Below are positions 1-7,888 of a stretch of 37,514 nt of DNA, one piece after another. This DNA is from UBA6115 sp012514225 (GTDB lineage Bacteria > Bacillota > Clostridia > Christensenellales > Aristaeellaceae): positions 1-37,514 of the forward strand of contig DAIOLC010000017.1 in NCBI GenBank assembly GCA_036756425.1. Direction: 5' to 3'. A program made the translations under genes and the position numbers. Within the stretch, counting starts at the first letter, position 1; each line of letters begins with the position of its first letter. The notes under the pieces are model-generated. The model was not told the DNA's origin and did not search any database. It saw nothing but the letters and a program-made list of their open reading frames with translations.

Positions 1-2121
1 CGGGCGGTCCGGCGCGCCGACATGGCCAGGGTCTACGGCGCCGGCATTTTCGTCAGCGGGAAGGAAGCGGAGGTTGCGCCATCCGCCGCCCTGCTGCTGG
101 GCGACGGGGATCGGCTGCTGGGGCTGGACATCAAAAAGCAGGCGCTGTACACCCTGGCGCTGCGGGACGGCAAGCTGGCCTATGCGAACCCGGTGCCGAT
201 GGACCTGTCCGCCTTCGTCAAGGGGGAGGAGCCCGCCGTCCATATGGAAATGCCCGCTTGGGCGCTGGTTTCGGAGGGGCGTCTCTACTTGAGGGCGCAG
301 AATTACGAGGGCCAGCCGGCGGACCTGTACAGTTTCGACCTCAGGACCGGGGAATCCCGCCTCCACCAGGTCAATCACCTGCAGGCCGCGGCGGCGTACA
401 AGGACGGCAAGCTCATTGCCGCGCGCCTGGACCCCAACGATGCCTACGACCCGGAAGCCGGGGCGATGCGCAAGCCGGAGCTGGTGGTTTTCGACCCCGC
501 GGACGACAGCCTGACCCCGCTGGGCGCCCAGGCGCCCGGGATGGAAAACTCGGACGCCGTCGCCCCCCTTTACTACGACGCGGGGGAGGACAGCCTGTAC
601 ACCTTCTCCAACACCCAGGTGCTGCGCTATGACGTGGGCCTGAAAACCCGCCGCCTGGTCGGCTACCTGCCCATGTACGGCACCCCCTGGCCGGTGCCCA
701 CCGGCGGGCTCTTGCCCCTCCCGGACGGCCGGCTGGCCGTGGCCTTCGGCAACAACGTCTTCCTCCGCGAGCGCACGGAGGAAGGGCTGAAGGGCTTTAC
801 CGTGCTGACCCTGGGCGGCGGCTTTGACGACACCGCGATGCTCAACGGCATCCTCCAGGAGCTGGACGGCATCGCGCTGCAGAGCGTGTCGGACGCGGGC
901 GTCGGCTACGTGGACGCGGAGCGCCTGGCGGCGATGTTCCTGACGAATTCCGTAGCGGTGGACCTGATGTCCCTGAGCGCCTACCAGTTCGACCTGGGCA
1001 AGCTCATCGACAAGGGCTACCTGATGGACCTGTCGGCGAGCCCGGCCATCCGGGACTATGTGGGCGCCCTGTTCCCCAACCTCAGCCGACCGGTCACGCG
1101 CGGGGACAGCATCTACGCCGTCCCCGGCCAATTGATGCTCTTCCCCCTGGGGTACCTGCCGGGGAACTTCGGGGCGCTGGGCCTGACGCCGCCGCGCACC
1201 TTCATGGAGCTGCTCGACCTGGTGGAACAATGGGCCGGGGGCCTTGGCGCGGAGCATCCGGACTACGTCCTTTTCTCCGACACGTTCAACGTCCGGGACT
1301 TCCTGCGCGGCCAGGCGCTGGAGCGCTACATCGACAACCGCTTCGGCGCGGGGGAAACCCTGCGGTTCGACACCCCGGAGTTCAGGGACTTGATGAGCCG
1401 CGCCGACAATCTGGACTACGGGGACCTCAACCTCGAAATCGACTGGGAGAACCCGGAGAGCGCGAAGCTGGCGGAGGAGATGTACAACAAAAAGCCGCTG
1501 TTCTCGACCGGCATGGGCTACGAGCCCCGCTTCATGACAAACCTGAACAACAACGGCGAGCGGTTTCAGCTGCCCCTCGTGCTGCCGACAGCGGACCCGG
1601 ACGGCCCCGCCTTTGTTCAGGCGGACCTGGCCCTGCTGGCCGTGATGTCGACGACCGCCGCCCCGGACGCGGCCCTGCGCTTCACGGAGCGCTTCGTCGG
1701 CAGGCTCAACCCCGTGGACCGGGCGGCCATGAGCCCCAGCCAGACGCAGACCCTCCCCAACCCGGATTACGGGAAGGCGCTGGAACGGTATGAAACCAGC
1801 CTGGAGGAAGCACGCGCGCGGGCGGAATCCCTCGAGGGCGCGCAGAAGAGCACGGCCCTTCAGGACGTGAAGTACATGGAGGAGCAGTACGGGCGCCTGA
1901 AGGAAACGCTGCGCAACCTCGTCACCGGGGAGGAGCTGTCGTGGATGCACGGGCTCATCGCGAAAATCTACGTGATGGACGGACGGATGAACGTGCAGCG
2001 CCGCGCGCTGCTGGGCGACGACGCGCTGCTCCAGCAGTATTACGACGGCGCCGTCACCCTGGACGACTTCATCCGGCGCGCGGATGAGAAAATGCGCCTG
2101 GTGAACCTGGAATACGAGTGA
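1..2121 (+). CDS. Propeller plus extracellular solute-binding-like protein (5' end missing)
   Basis: The reading frame is open from base 1, so the true start lies upstream; the first Met in the window (base 22) has no signal peptide after it. About 706 codons are visible. Roughly the first 260 residues carry repeated beta-blade-like units, each with a small aromatic motif followed by Asp/Gly turns (for example LYTLALRDGK, LYSFDLRTGE, VLRYDVGLKT), suggesting a beta-propeller. From about residue 265 to 640 the sequence looks like a family 1 extracellular solute-binding protein: FTVLTLGG, then a region with DLMSLSAYQFD and KGYLMDLS, then IYAVPGQLMLFPLGY. The last 120 residues are charged and probably helical or coiled-coil (ERYETSLEEARARAE). 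It is likely an exported, surface-attached protein, but substrate and partners are unknown. No transport permease is visible beside it. Confident as a real gene; moderate on fold. Confidence 0.75.
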   Translation, partial: RAVRRADMARVYGAGIFVSGKEAEVAPSAALLLGDGDRLLGLDIKKQALYTLALRDGKLAYANPVPMDLSAFVKGEEPAVHMEMPAWALVSEGRLYLRAQNYEGQPADLYSFDLRTGESRLHQVNHLQAAAAYKDGKLIAARLDPNDAYDPEAGAMRKPELVVFDPADDSLTPLGAQAPGMENSDAVAPLYYDAGEDSLYTFSNTQVLRYDVGLKTRRLVGYLPMYGTPWPVPTGGLLPLPDGRLAVAFGNNVFLRERTEEGLKGFTVLTLGGGFDDTAMLNGILQELDGIALQSVSDAGVGYVDAERLAAMFLTNSVAVDLMSLSAYQFDLGKLIDKGYLMDLSASPAIRDYVGALFPNLSRPVTRGDSIYAVPGQLMLFPLGYLPGNFGALGLTPPRTFMELLDLVEQWAGGLGAEHPDYVLFSDTFNVRDFLRGQALERYIDNRFGAGETLRFDTPEFRDLMSRADNLDYGDLNLEIDWENPESAKLAEEMYNKKPLFSTGMGYEPRFMTNLNNNGERFQLPLVLPTADPDGPAFVQADLALLAVMSTTAAPDAALRFTERFVGRLNPVDRAAMSPSQTQTLPNPDYGKALERYETSLEEARARAESLEGAQKSTALQDVKYMEEQYGRLKETLRNLVTGEELSWMHGLIAKIYVMDGRMNVQRRALLGDDALLQQYYDGAVTLDDFIRRADEKMRLVNLEYE

Positions 2122-2148
2122 GGTTAGGCGTATCCGGAATCAATCATC

Positions 2149-2194
2149 AAAACGGCACCGCGCGGTCAGGGGAAAGCCCCCTGACCGCCGTTTT
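2149..2194. terminator. Bidirectional intrinsic terminator
   Basis: An 11-bp perfect stem (GCGGTCAGGGG at 2162-2172 with CCCCTGACCGC at 2178-2188) is flanked by AAAACG (2149-2154) and CGTTTT (2189-2194), which extend the hairpin and give a T run on both strands. It sits between the convergent solute-binding-like gene and the MFS gene, and slightly overlaps the MFS stop codon, so it can end both transcripts. Confidence 0.85.
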
Positions 2195-3428
2195 ACGCTT
2201 CCCTCAAATGCGCTTCCGGATGCTTTTCCTGCCGGGCCTGCAGCCCCGCGCACAGCAGCATCAGCGCGAAGGCCACCACCTGCAGCAGCAGGCACAGCAG
2301 GTTGAGCCGGCCGATGCCGTAGGTGTCCACGACCCACCCGGCCGTCAGGTTGCCGACCATCGCGGACACCGCGCCGGTCGCGCTGACTAGCGCCTGGGCG
2401 CGCGCCTTCTCGTTGTGTCGGACGGCGTCGTTGGCGAAGAACATCGCGGTGACGCCGTAGAGCCCGAAGCACAGCAGGCTGAGCGCCATCGCCAGGTAGA
2501 CGCCGGCCAGGCCCCCGGCGGCGTAGATGACGGTGTGCTTGAGCACGTAGGCCATCAGGGAGAAGGTCAGGATCGCCCGCGCCCTGAACCTTGCCAGCAG
2601 CCAGGAGCTCAGCAGCATCGCCGGCATCTCCACCCCCGCCTGGATAAACATCGCCAGACCCAGGTCGGCCTTGCCGCCGCCGTTCGCCTCCACGATGCGG
2701 GTCAGGAAGATGAAGACGTTGCTCTGCCCCGCGTTCATGAAGATGCCCGAGAGTAAAAACAGTTGCAGCACCCGGTTGGAGGCCAGCAGCCGGCGCAGGC
2801 TCGTGCGCGGCGCGTGCCAGGCGAGCGAGGGGATTGCCTCGTCCTGCGCCGCCTCCTGCGGATGGGGGACCAGGAGGACCGCCGCGATGGCGATGACGGA
2901 CAGCACCAGGCAGATGGGCATCAGGATGCCGGGGGTCGCGCTTTCCAGCAGCCGGCCCAGGTAGAACGCGACCACGGCGTAGGTGATGGCGCCCATGCCA
3001 CGGGACCAGCCGATGCGCAGCGGCACGCCGATGTTGATGAACTGGAAAGCCTGCGCGTTGAACAGGGCCGGCAGCGTGTTGGACAGGCCCCCGGCCAGCG
3101 CGTAAACCAGCAGCATGGCGATCGTCGGCATCGGGAGCAGCGCCAGCGCCGCCACCAGGGCCAGGAATACGAAATAGACAGCAGTGATGGCGCGCCGGAT
3201 GCGCGCGTGGGGCCGCGCGTCCAGAAAGGAGGTGAGCGCCAGCTGGGACACGATGGCGACCAGGGAAATCAGGGAGGCCGTCAGCCCGACGAGCGTATCG
3301 GAAAACCCGTAATGGGACAGGTAAATCGCCATGAAGCCGGAAAAAGCGGCGACCGAGGTCCAGTAGGAGGAATACACGCCGGCGAGGATGGACTCGATTT
3401 TCAGGTTTTGTCGGGAGCGCGGGCGCAT
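2193..3428 (-). CDS. MFS transporter
   Basis: A 411-residue integral membrane protein with about twelve hydrophobic segments and the cytoplasmic loop motif expected between TM2 and TM3 of the major facilitator superfamily (LDARPHARIRRAI). It resembles the MFS_1_like/nucleoside-H+ symporter branch (N-terminal YSSYWTSVAAFSGFMAIYL, then GFSDTLVGL), so a small organic solute exported or imported by proton coupling is likely; the substrate cannot be read from sequence. The start at 3428 is chosen over the longer reading (3473) because AGGAGG lies 4 bases upstream of it, and because the longer start would lie upstream of the -10 element at 3462-3467. It is a monocistronic gene, divergent from the pnt operon. 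Confidence 0.88.
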   Translation of the reverse strand: MRPRSRQNLKIESILAGVYSSYWTSVAAFSGFMAIYLSHYGFSDTLVGLTASLISLVAIVSQLALTSFLDARPHARIRRAITAVYFVFLALVAALALLPMPTIAMLLVYALAGGLSNTLPALFNAQAFQFINIGVPLRIGWSRGMGAITYAVVAFYLGRLLESATPGILMPICLVLSVIAIAAVLLVPHPQEAAQDEAIPSLAWHAPRTSLRRLLASNRVLQLFLLSGIFMNAGQSNVFIFLTRIVEANGGGKADLGLAMFIQAGVEMPAMLLSSWLLARFRARAILTFSLMAYVLKHTVIYAAGGLAGVYLAMALSLLCFGLYGVTAMFFANDAVRHNEKARAQALVSATGAVSAMVGNLTAGWVVDTYGIGRLNLLCLLLQVVAFALMLLCAGLQARQEKHPEAHLREA

Positions 3429-3461
3429 GGGGCCTCCTGATCGTGTAATCGAAGCGGAACC

Positions 3462-3489
3462 ATCATACGCCAAGCCTCCGCAAAGTCAA
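3462..3489 (-). promoter_or_regulatory. Sigma-70 type promoter of the MFS gene
   Basis: On the minus strand TTGACT (3489-3484) is followed after 16 bases by TATGAT (3467-3462). The predicted transcription start lies about 25 bases before the ATG at 3428, which supports that start. Confidence 0.65.
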
Positions 3490-3544
3490 GGAAATTCAAC
3501 GCGCGGCGGGTTCCTGCCGCCAGCCGGTGCATAAAGTATGAATC

Positions 3545-3573
3545 TTGTATTTTTTCCGTTTTCCGGTTATACT
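3545..3573 (+). promoter_or_regulatory. Promoter of the pnt operon
   Basis: TTGTAT (3545-3550), a 17-base spacer and TATACT (3568-3573), with AGGGGG (3593-3598) as ribosome binding site 8 bases before the ATG at 3607. It is divergent from the MFS promoter, about 55 bases away. Confidence 0.7.
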
Positions 3574-3606
3574 CAGGCCAGCACAGGAGCATAGGGGGAA
3601 ACAAAA

Positions 3607-4764
3607 ATGATGATCGGCATCCCGAAGGAAATCATGCACGGGGAGGACCGCGTGGCGGCTACGCCGGAGACCTGCGCGAAGTACGTTTCGGCGGGCCACA
3701 CGGTGCTGGTGGAGACGAACGCGGGCGAAGGCGCCTTTTTTCACGACGGGGAGTACCGTGCGGCGGGGGCGGAGATTGTGCCGGGGGCGCGGCAGGTGTT
3801 CGAGCGGGCGGAGCTCATCCTGAAGGTGAAGGAGCCGCAGTTCAACGAGGCCCTGGGCGTCCACGAGTCGGACCTGCTGCGCGGGGGGCAGACCCTCATC
3901 ACCTTCATCCACCCGGCAGCGCCGGCCAACCACGGGATGGTGCGGCACCTGGCGGAGCGGGGGGTGACGTCGCTGACCCTGGACGGCATCCCGCGCATCA
4001 CGCGGGCGCAGGGGATGGACGCGCTGACGAGCATGTCCACCTGCGCGGGGTACAAGGGCGTGCTGATGGGCTGCAACCTGCTGCCGCGGTTTGTGCCGCA
4101 GATTTTTTCAGCGGTGGGCATGATCAAGCCGATTTCCGCCCTGGTAGTCGGGACGGGGGTCGGCGGGCTGCAGGCGCTGGCGACCGCCAAGCGCCTGGGC
4201 GCGCGGGTCTTCGCCGCGGACATCCGTCCGGCCGCGCGGGAGCAGGCGCAGAGCCTGGGCGCGCAGCTCGTCGACGTGGAGGTGCCGGAGGAGGCGGGCG
4301 TGGGTGAGGGCGGCTATGCGAGGTCCTTGAGCCGCGAGCTGCTGGAGCGGGAGCGCGCGGCGCTGGCGAAGCGGCTGCCGGAGATGGACCTGGTGTTCCT
4401 GTCGGCGCTGATACCGGGCAAGCTGGCGCCGGTTCTGCTCACGGAGGAGATGGTGAAAACGATGAAGCCGGGCTCGGTCATCGTGGACATCTCCATCGAC
4501 CAGGGGGGCAACTGCGCGCTGACGCCGCCGGGCGAAATCGCGCTGATTCACAAGGTGCACATCGTGGGCATCAAGAACATCCCGGGCCTGCTGCCGGAAA
4601 GCTCGACGCGCATGTTCGCGATGAACCTGTACAACCTGGTGGACTACCTGATGAAGGACGGCCGGTTGCGGCTGGACAGGGATGACGAAATCGTGCGGGG
4701 CATCCTGACCACCGTGGACGGCCAGGTGGTGCACGCGGGGGCAAGGGAGGCGATGGGCCTGTGA
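3607..4764 (+). CDS. pntAA: NAD(P) transhydrogenase subunit alpha, part 1 (NAD(H)-binding domain I)
   Basis: The 385-residue protein is the soluble NAD(H)-binding part of proton-translocating nicotinamide nucleotide transhydrogenase, which uses the proton gradient to reduce NADP+ with NADH. It has the alanine dehydrogenase/PNT N-terminal fold (IGIPKE at 3-8, LKVKEP at 72-77) and a Rossmann dinucleotide site GTGVGG at 182-187, with the acidic residue that binds the ribose at the end of the next strand (AADIRP). The family members alanine dehydrogenase and PntAA are separated here by context: the next two genes are the PntAB and PntB subunits, with 4-base overlaps. As in Rhodospirillum and many Clostridia, alpha is split into two polypeptides. 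It should sit on the cytoplasmic face as part of the complex. Confidence 0.95.
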   Translation: MMIGIPKEIMHGEDRVAATPETCAKYVSAGHTVLVETNAGEGAFFHDGEYRAAGAEIVPGARQVFERAELILKVKEPQFNEALGVHESDLLRGGQTLITFIHPAAPANHGMVRHLAERGVTSLTLDGIPRITRAQGMDALTSMSTCAGYKGVLMGCNLLPRFVPQIFSAVGMIKPISALVVGTGVGGLQALATAKRLGARVFAADIRPAAREQAQSLGAQLVDVEVPEEAGVGEGGYARSLSRELLERERAALAKRLPEMDLVFLSALIPGKLAPVLLTEEMVKTMKPGSVIVDISIDQGGNCALTPPGEIALIHKVHIVGIKNIPGLLPESSTRMFAMNLYNLVDYLMKDGRLRLDRDDEIVRGILTTVDGQVVHAGAREAMGL

Positions 4765-5063
4765 GCAGGGAAGTGATTCTGGTTCTGGTCTTCCTCGCCG
4801 CGACGCTGCTGGGGTACCGGCTCATCCACGCCGTCCCCAGCCTGCTGCACACGCCGCTGATGAGCGGGATGAACGCGCTGTCGGGCATTACGCTGCTGGG
4901 CATGCTGGCGGTGACGGCGCTGGCGGGGGGCGTCATCGGCCGGGTGGCCGGGGCTGTGGGCATCGTGGCGGCGACCATCAACGTGGTCTCAGGCTTCGGG
5001 GTGACGGACCGGATGCTGAAGATGTTCCGGGGCAGGGGGCAGGACGGGGAGGGGCAGGGATGA
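4761..5063 (+). CDS. pntAB: NAD(P) transhydrogenase subunit alpha, part 2 (membrane domain)
   Basis: A 100-residue hydrophobic protein with three transmembrane segments (residues about 1-20, 33-55 and 57-75), matching the small PntAB subunit that forms part of the proton channel. Diagnostic stretches are LLHTPLMSGMNA in the first half and GAVGIVAATINVVSGF in the second, both typical of this subunit. It starts with GTG at 4761, overlapping the pntAA stop by 4 bases (GTGA), and its stop overlaps the pntB start by 4 bases (ATGA), so the three subunits are translationally coupled. The charged tail after the last helix (RMLKMFRGRGQDGEG) is cytoplasmic. Confidence 0.94.
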   Translation: MSREVILVLVFLAATLLGYRLIHAVPSLLHTPLMSGMNALSGITLLGMLAVTALAGGVIGRVAGAVGIVAATINVVSGFGVTDRMLKMFRGRGQDGEGQG

Positions 5064-6454
5064 GCGACAGTTTGTATTACGTGCTCAGCGCCGTTCTTGC
5101 CGTCGGGGTCCTGTACGGCATCCGGCTGATGAGCGACGTGAAGACGGCGGCGCGGGGGAACCGGTTCAGCGCGCTGTGCATGCTGCTGGCGATTGCCCTC
5201 ACGATGGCGCGGACGGACCTGCGGGGCAGCATCGCCTACATCATCCTGGGGCTGCTGGTCGGCATCCTGCTGAGCGTCTGGATGACGGTCAAAGTCAGGA
5301 TGATTCAGATGCCGCAGATGGTGGGGCTGCTCAACGGCCTGGGCGGCCTGGCGTCGGCAATCGCGGCTGTGATGACCCTGGCGCTGGGCGCGGCGAAGGG
5401 CGGGTTCGAGGTGGTTTCCTCCGGGCTGGCGCTGGCGGTGGGCGCATTGACCTTTTCCGGCTCCCTGGTCGCTGCGGCCAAGCTGCACGGGCTGATGCCC
5501 CCGAAGCCCCGGGTGCTGCCGGGGCATTCCCTGTTCAGCGCGCTGAGCGCCCTCGCGATGGCGGCGCTGGTGGTCCTGCTGCCGCTGTTCCCGGCGTCCG
5601 CGGCCCTGCTCAGCCTGCCCCTGGCGCTGCTGGGCCTGGCCTTCGGCTGGCTGTTCGCGGTGCGGGTGGGGGGCGCGGACATGCCCATCACCATCAGCCT
5701 GCTTAACTCCACCTCGGGCGTCGCGGCGGCCATCGCGGGGATGGCGCTGGGCGACGTGCTGCTGGTGGCGGTGGGGGGCATCGTCGGTGCCTCCGGCCTG
5801 CTGCTGACGCAAATCATGTGCCGGGCGATGAACCGCAGCCTGGCGGGGGTGCTGTTCGGGCGTGCCGCGGGGCCGTCCGCGGCGCCGGAAGCCGAACCCG
5901 TGCCGGCGGAAGGGGACAAGCCGGCGGAGGCGCCGGCCGGCGCCACGCTGGAGGACGCGAAGGCCTGGCTGGAGGACGCGAAGTCTGTCGTCATCATCCC
6001 CGGCTACGGCATGGCGCTCTCCCAGGCGCAGGAGCGGGTAAAGCGGCTGCAGGACGCGCTGAGCGCGAAGGGGAAGGGCGTGCGCTACGCGATACACCCG
6101 GTGGCGGGCCGCATGCCCGGGCACATGAACGTGCTGCTGGCCGAGGCGGATGTCCCCTACGAGTCGCTGCTTGAGATGGACGAGGTCAACCCCGACTTCC
6201 CGGACACGGACCTGGCGCTGGTGGTAGGCGCGAACGACGTGGTGAACCCGGCGGCGAACACCGCGCAGGGCACGCCGATTTACGGGATGCCCATCCTGGA
6301 GGCGGGGAAGGCGAAGCACCTGGTCATCTGCAATTTCGACGACAAGCCGGGCTACGCCGGCGTGCCCAACCCGCTCTACCAGCCGCGGCCCAACGTGCTG
6401 CTGCTGCTGGGCGACGCCAAGGACAGCCTGGACAAGCTGCTGGAACGGGTCTGA
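5060..6454 (+). CDS. pntB: NAD(P) transhydrogenase subunit beta
   Basis: The 464-residue beta subunit contains the remaining membrane helices (domain II, residues about 1-270) and the NADP(H)-binding domain III. Domain II shows the conserved QMPQMVGLLNGLGGLAS and the later MPITISLLNSTSGVAAA. Domain III has the family NADP motif GYGMALSQAQ near residue 313 and VGANDVVNPAA near 388, both needed for NADP(H) binding and hydride transfer between the NAD domain (PntAA) and this one. An Ala/Pro/Glu-rich linker (about 275-300) joins the two domains. Length is normal. It closes the operon and is followed by a hairpin terminator. Function: NADPH supply at the expense of proton motive force. Confidence 0.96.
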   Translation: MSDSLYYVLSAVLAVGVLYGIRLMSDVKTAARGNRFSALCMLLAIALTMARTDLRGSIAYIILGLLVGILLSVWMTVKVRMIQMPQMVGLLNGLGGLASAIAAVMTLALGAAKGGFEVVSSGLALAVGALTFSGSLVAAAKLHGLMPPKPRVLPGHSLFSALSALAMAALVVLLPLFPASAALLSLPLALLGLAFGWLFAVRVGGADMPITISLLNSTSGVAAAIAGMALGDVLLVAVGGIVGASGLLLTQIMCRAMNRSLAGVLFGRAAGPSAAPEAEPVPAEGDKPAEAPAGATLEDAKAWLEDAKSVVIIPGYGMALSQAQERVKRLQDALSAKGKGVRYAIHPVAGRMPGHMNVLLAEADVPYESLLEMDEVNPDFPDTDLALVVGANDVVNPAANTAQGTPIYGMPILEAGKAKHLVICNFDDKPGYAGVPNPLYQPRPNVLLLLGDAKDSLDKLLERV

Positions 6455-6470
6455 TTGACGGACGACGCGG

Positions 6471-6503
6471 GAACGCCGGCTGACAGCCGGCGTTCTTCCT
6501 GTT
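6471..6503 (+). terminator. Intrinsic terminator of the pnt operon
   Basis: A perfect 11-bp stem, GAACGCCGGCT (6471-6481) and AGCCGGCGTTC (6485-6495), with a 3-base GAC loop. The downstream tail TTCCTGTT is only moderately U-rich. It lies 17 bases after the pntB stop. Confidence 0.75.
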
Positions 6504-6560
6504 GACTTGTCATCAATGTGATTGGCCTGGGCGGTTCCTCTAAGCTTGAAAGGGCGGCCT

Positions 6561-7526
6561 TCAGGCCTTGGGACCGGGCCGGCAGAGCAGCGCGGACGGC
6601 CCCGAGAAGCGCAGGGGATACCCGTCCGCCGGGAGCAGCGCGGTGCCGCCCTTTGGCAGGGCCAGCGCGCCGTCGTCCCAGGCGAGGGCGCCGCCGTCAA
6701 TGGCGGTCAGGATGGAAAAACGCGCCCTGTCCGGGCTGATTTGAAGGCCATCGCATGCCGATAGCCGTTCCAGCGTGAAATAGGGGGTGTCCAGCAGCCG
6801 TTCGCGCCGCCCCTCGGCATCGGCGTGAAGGGGCACGGGGTTTGCGGCCACCGGCCTGGAATCCACGCGGAGAACGTCCAGGGATTCCCGCAGGTGCAGT
6901 TCGCGCGGCTTGCCGTCCCGGCCCGTCCGTTCCCAGTCATACAGGCGGAAGGTCAGGTCGCTGGACTGCTGGATTTCGTACAGCAGCAGCCCGCCCCCGA
7001 TCGCGTGCACGGTGCCCTCGGGGATGTACAGGGCGTCCCCCGGCCTGACCGCGACGCGCCGCAGCAGCGGCTCGACGGCGCGGCTGCCCTCCGCGGCCCG
7101 AACGACCTCCTCCCGGCTCACGCCGTCCCGGAAACCGCACACCAGGCTGGCGCCCGCCTCCGCCTCCAGCACGACCCAGGCTTCGTTCTTGCCCCGCTTG
7201 CCGTAATGCGCCCGCGCGTAATCGTCGCCGGGGTGAACCTGCACGCTCAGCGGCTCCCGCGCGTCGAGCAGCTTGAGGAGCAGGGGAAAGTCGCCCTTTA
7301 TTGCCGTTCCGGTCAGCGCCTGCCCGTACAAGCCGACCAGCTCGTGAAGCGGCCTGCCGCCTGTGTCCCGGCTTTCCAGCCCCGGCACACAGGAGACCTC
7401 CAGGCTCTCCCCGGTGGCCGCGTCCGGGGTGTCCTTGCCGAAAACCGCCTTCAGGCGGCTGCCGCCCCAGGGGGTCTGCGCCCCGTGACGCCAGGCCGGG
7501 CGCATGAGAAGGGGGGACAGCGGCAC
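6561..7526 (-). CDS. manA: Mannose-6-phosphate isomerase, class I
   Basis: A 321-residue type I phosphomannose isomerase of the short Firmicutes form. It interconverts fructose-6-phosphate and mannose-6-phosphate, feeding GDP-mannose/cell-surface sugar synthesis or mannose catabolism. The cupin zinc site is visible: Q96-V-H98-P (QVHPGDD), E115 (KNEAW) and H174 (GTVHAIGGG). The active-site Arg lies in SDLTFRLYDW (R194). The start is GTG at 7526; the alternative ATG at 7505 would remove the first beta-strand (SPLLMRPAW) that aligns with other ManA proteins, and neither start has a strong Shine-Dalgarno. It begins 2 bases after the DUF1667 stop and is the last gene of a seven-gene operon. No other mannose gene is nearby. 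Confidence 0.92.
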   Translation of the reverse strand: MPLSPLLMRPAWRHGAQTPWGGSRLKAVFGKDTPDAATGESLEVSCVPGLESRDTGGRPLHELVGLYGQALTGTAIKGDFPLLLKLLDAREPLSVQVHPGDDYARAHYGKRGKNEAWVVLEAEAGASLVCGFRDGVSREEVVRAAEGSRAVEPLLRRVAVRPGDALYIPEGTVHAIGGGLLLYEIQQSSDLTFRLYDWERTGRDGKPRELHLRESLDVLRVDSRPVAANPVPLHADAEGRRERLLDTPYFTLERLSACDGLQISPDRARFSILTAIDGGALAWDDGALALPKGGTALLPADGYPLRFSGPSALLCRPGPKA

Positions 7527-7528
7527 GG

Positions 7529-7888
7529 CTATACCAGGCTGCGCGTCGCGACCAGGCTCACGCCCGTGCCCGCCGCGTCTTCCAGCAGCACGTCCCCGAT
7601 GAGGATGGGCGGCTTGAGTTTGAGACCGCGGATGGCGGCCATGACGTCCATGATTTTTTCCTTGGGGACGGGCTCCCGGGTCTTCAGGCTGACAGGACGG
7701 GCGCTGCCCTCGACCGGCGCCACCGCCGTCACCATGCGCATCGGCCGGACGCTTTCCTGCCGCGCGTAGACCTCGCCGCGCTTGCAGCTGTTGTTCTCGA
7801 CCCTGACGACCTGCCCGTCCTCCACCGTCACCGTCATCCGGCAGCCGACGGGACAGCTGATGCAGGTGATGCGCTGTTCCTCGCGCAT
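7529..7888 (-). CDS. DUF1667 family cysteine-motif protein
   Basis: A 119-residue protein of the DUF1667 family. The N-terminus has C9-x2-C12-x3-C16 followed by C35 (SCPVGC, then NNSCKRGEVYA). That spacing resembles the 4Fe-4S motif at the N-terminus of bis-MGD molybdopterin oxidoreductases, so a metal or Fe-S site is plausible. The rest has KIMDVMAAIRGLKLKPPILIG, typical of the family. Family members usually lie beside an FAD-dependent glycerol-3-phosphate dehydrogenase-like gene (glpO type); no such partner is visible here. The ATG overlaps the pepV stop by one base (TGATG), and manA follows after 2 bases. Biochemical role is not known. Confidence 0.88.
   Translation of the reverse strand: MREEQRITCISCPVGCRMTVTVEDGQVVRVENNSCKRGEVYARQESVRPMRMVTAVAPVEGSARPVSLKTREPVPKEKIMDVMAAIRGLKLKPPILIGDVLLEDAAGTGVSLVATRSLV

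Noticed and set aside
129..2112. Additional plus-strand frames within the first gene
   Set aside because: Out-of-frame shadows with Arg/Gly/Pro-rich translation and no recognisable domain.
3504..3523. Short GC inverted repeat (GGCGG/CCGCC) upstream of the pnt promoter
   Set aside because: Five base pairs with a 7-base loop is within chance for this GC content.
6520..6560. Possible terminator after manA (GGCC-TGAA-GGCC type hairpin)
   Set aside because: Only a 4-bp stem and a poor T tract; not supported as a terminator.
4571..6700. A 709-codon open frame on the minus strand opposite the pnt genes
   Set aside because: Low-complexity Arg/His/Gln-rich translation typical of the antisense of GC-rich coding DNA; the plus strand encodes three recognisable Pnt subunits.
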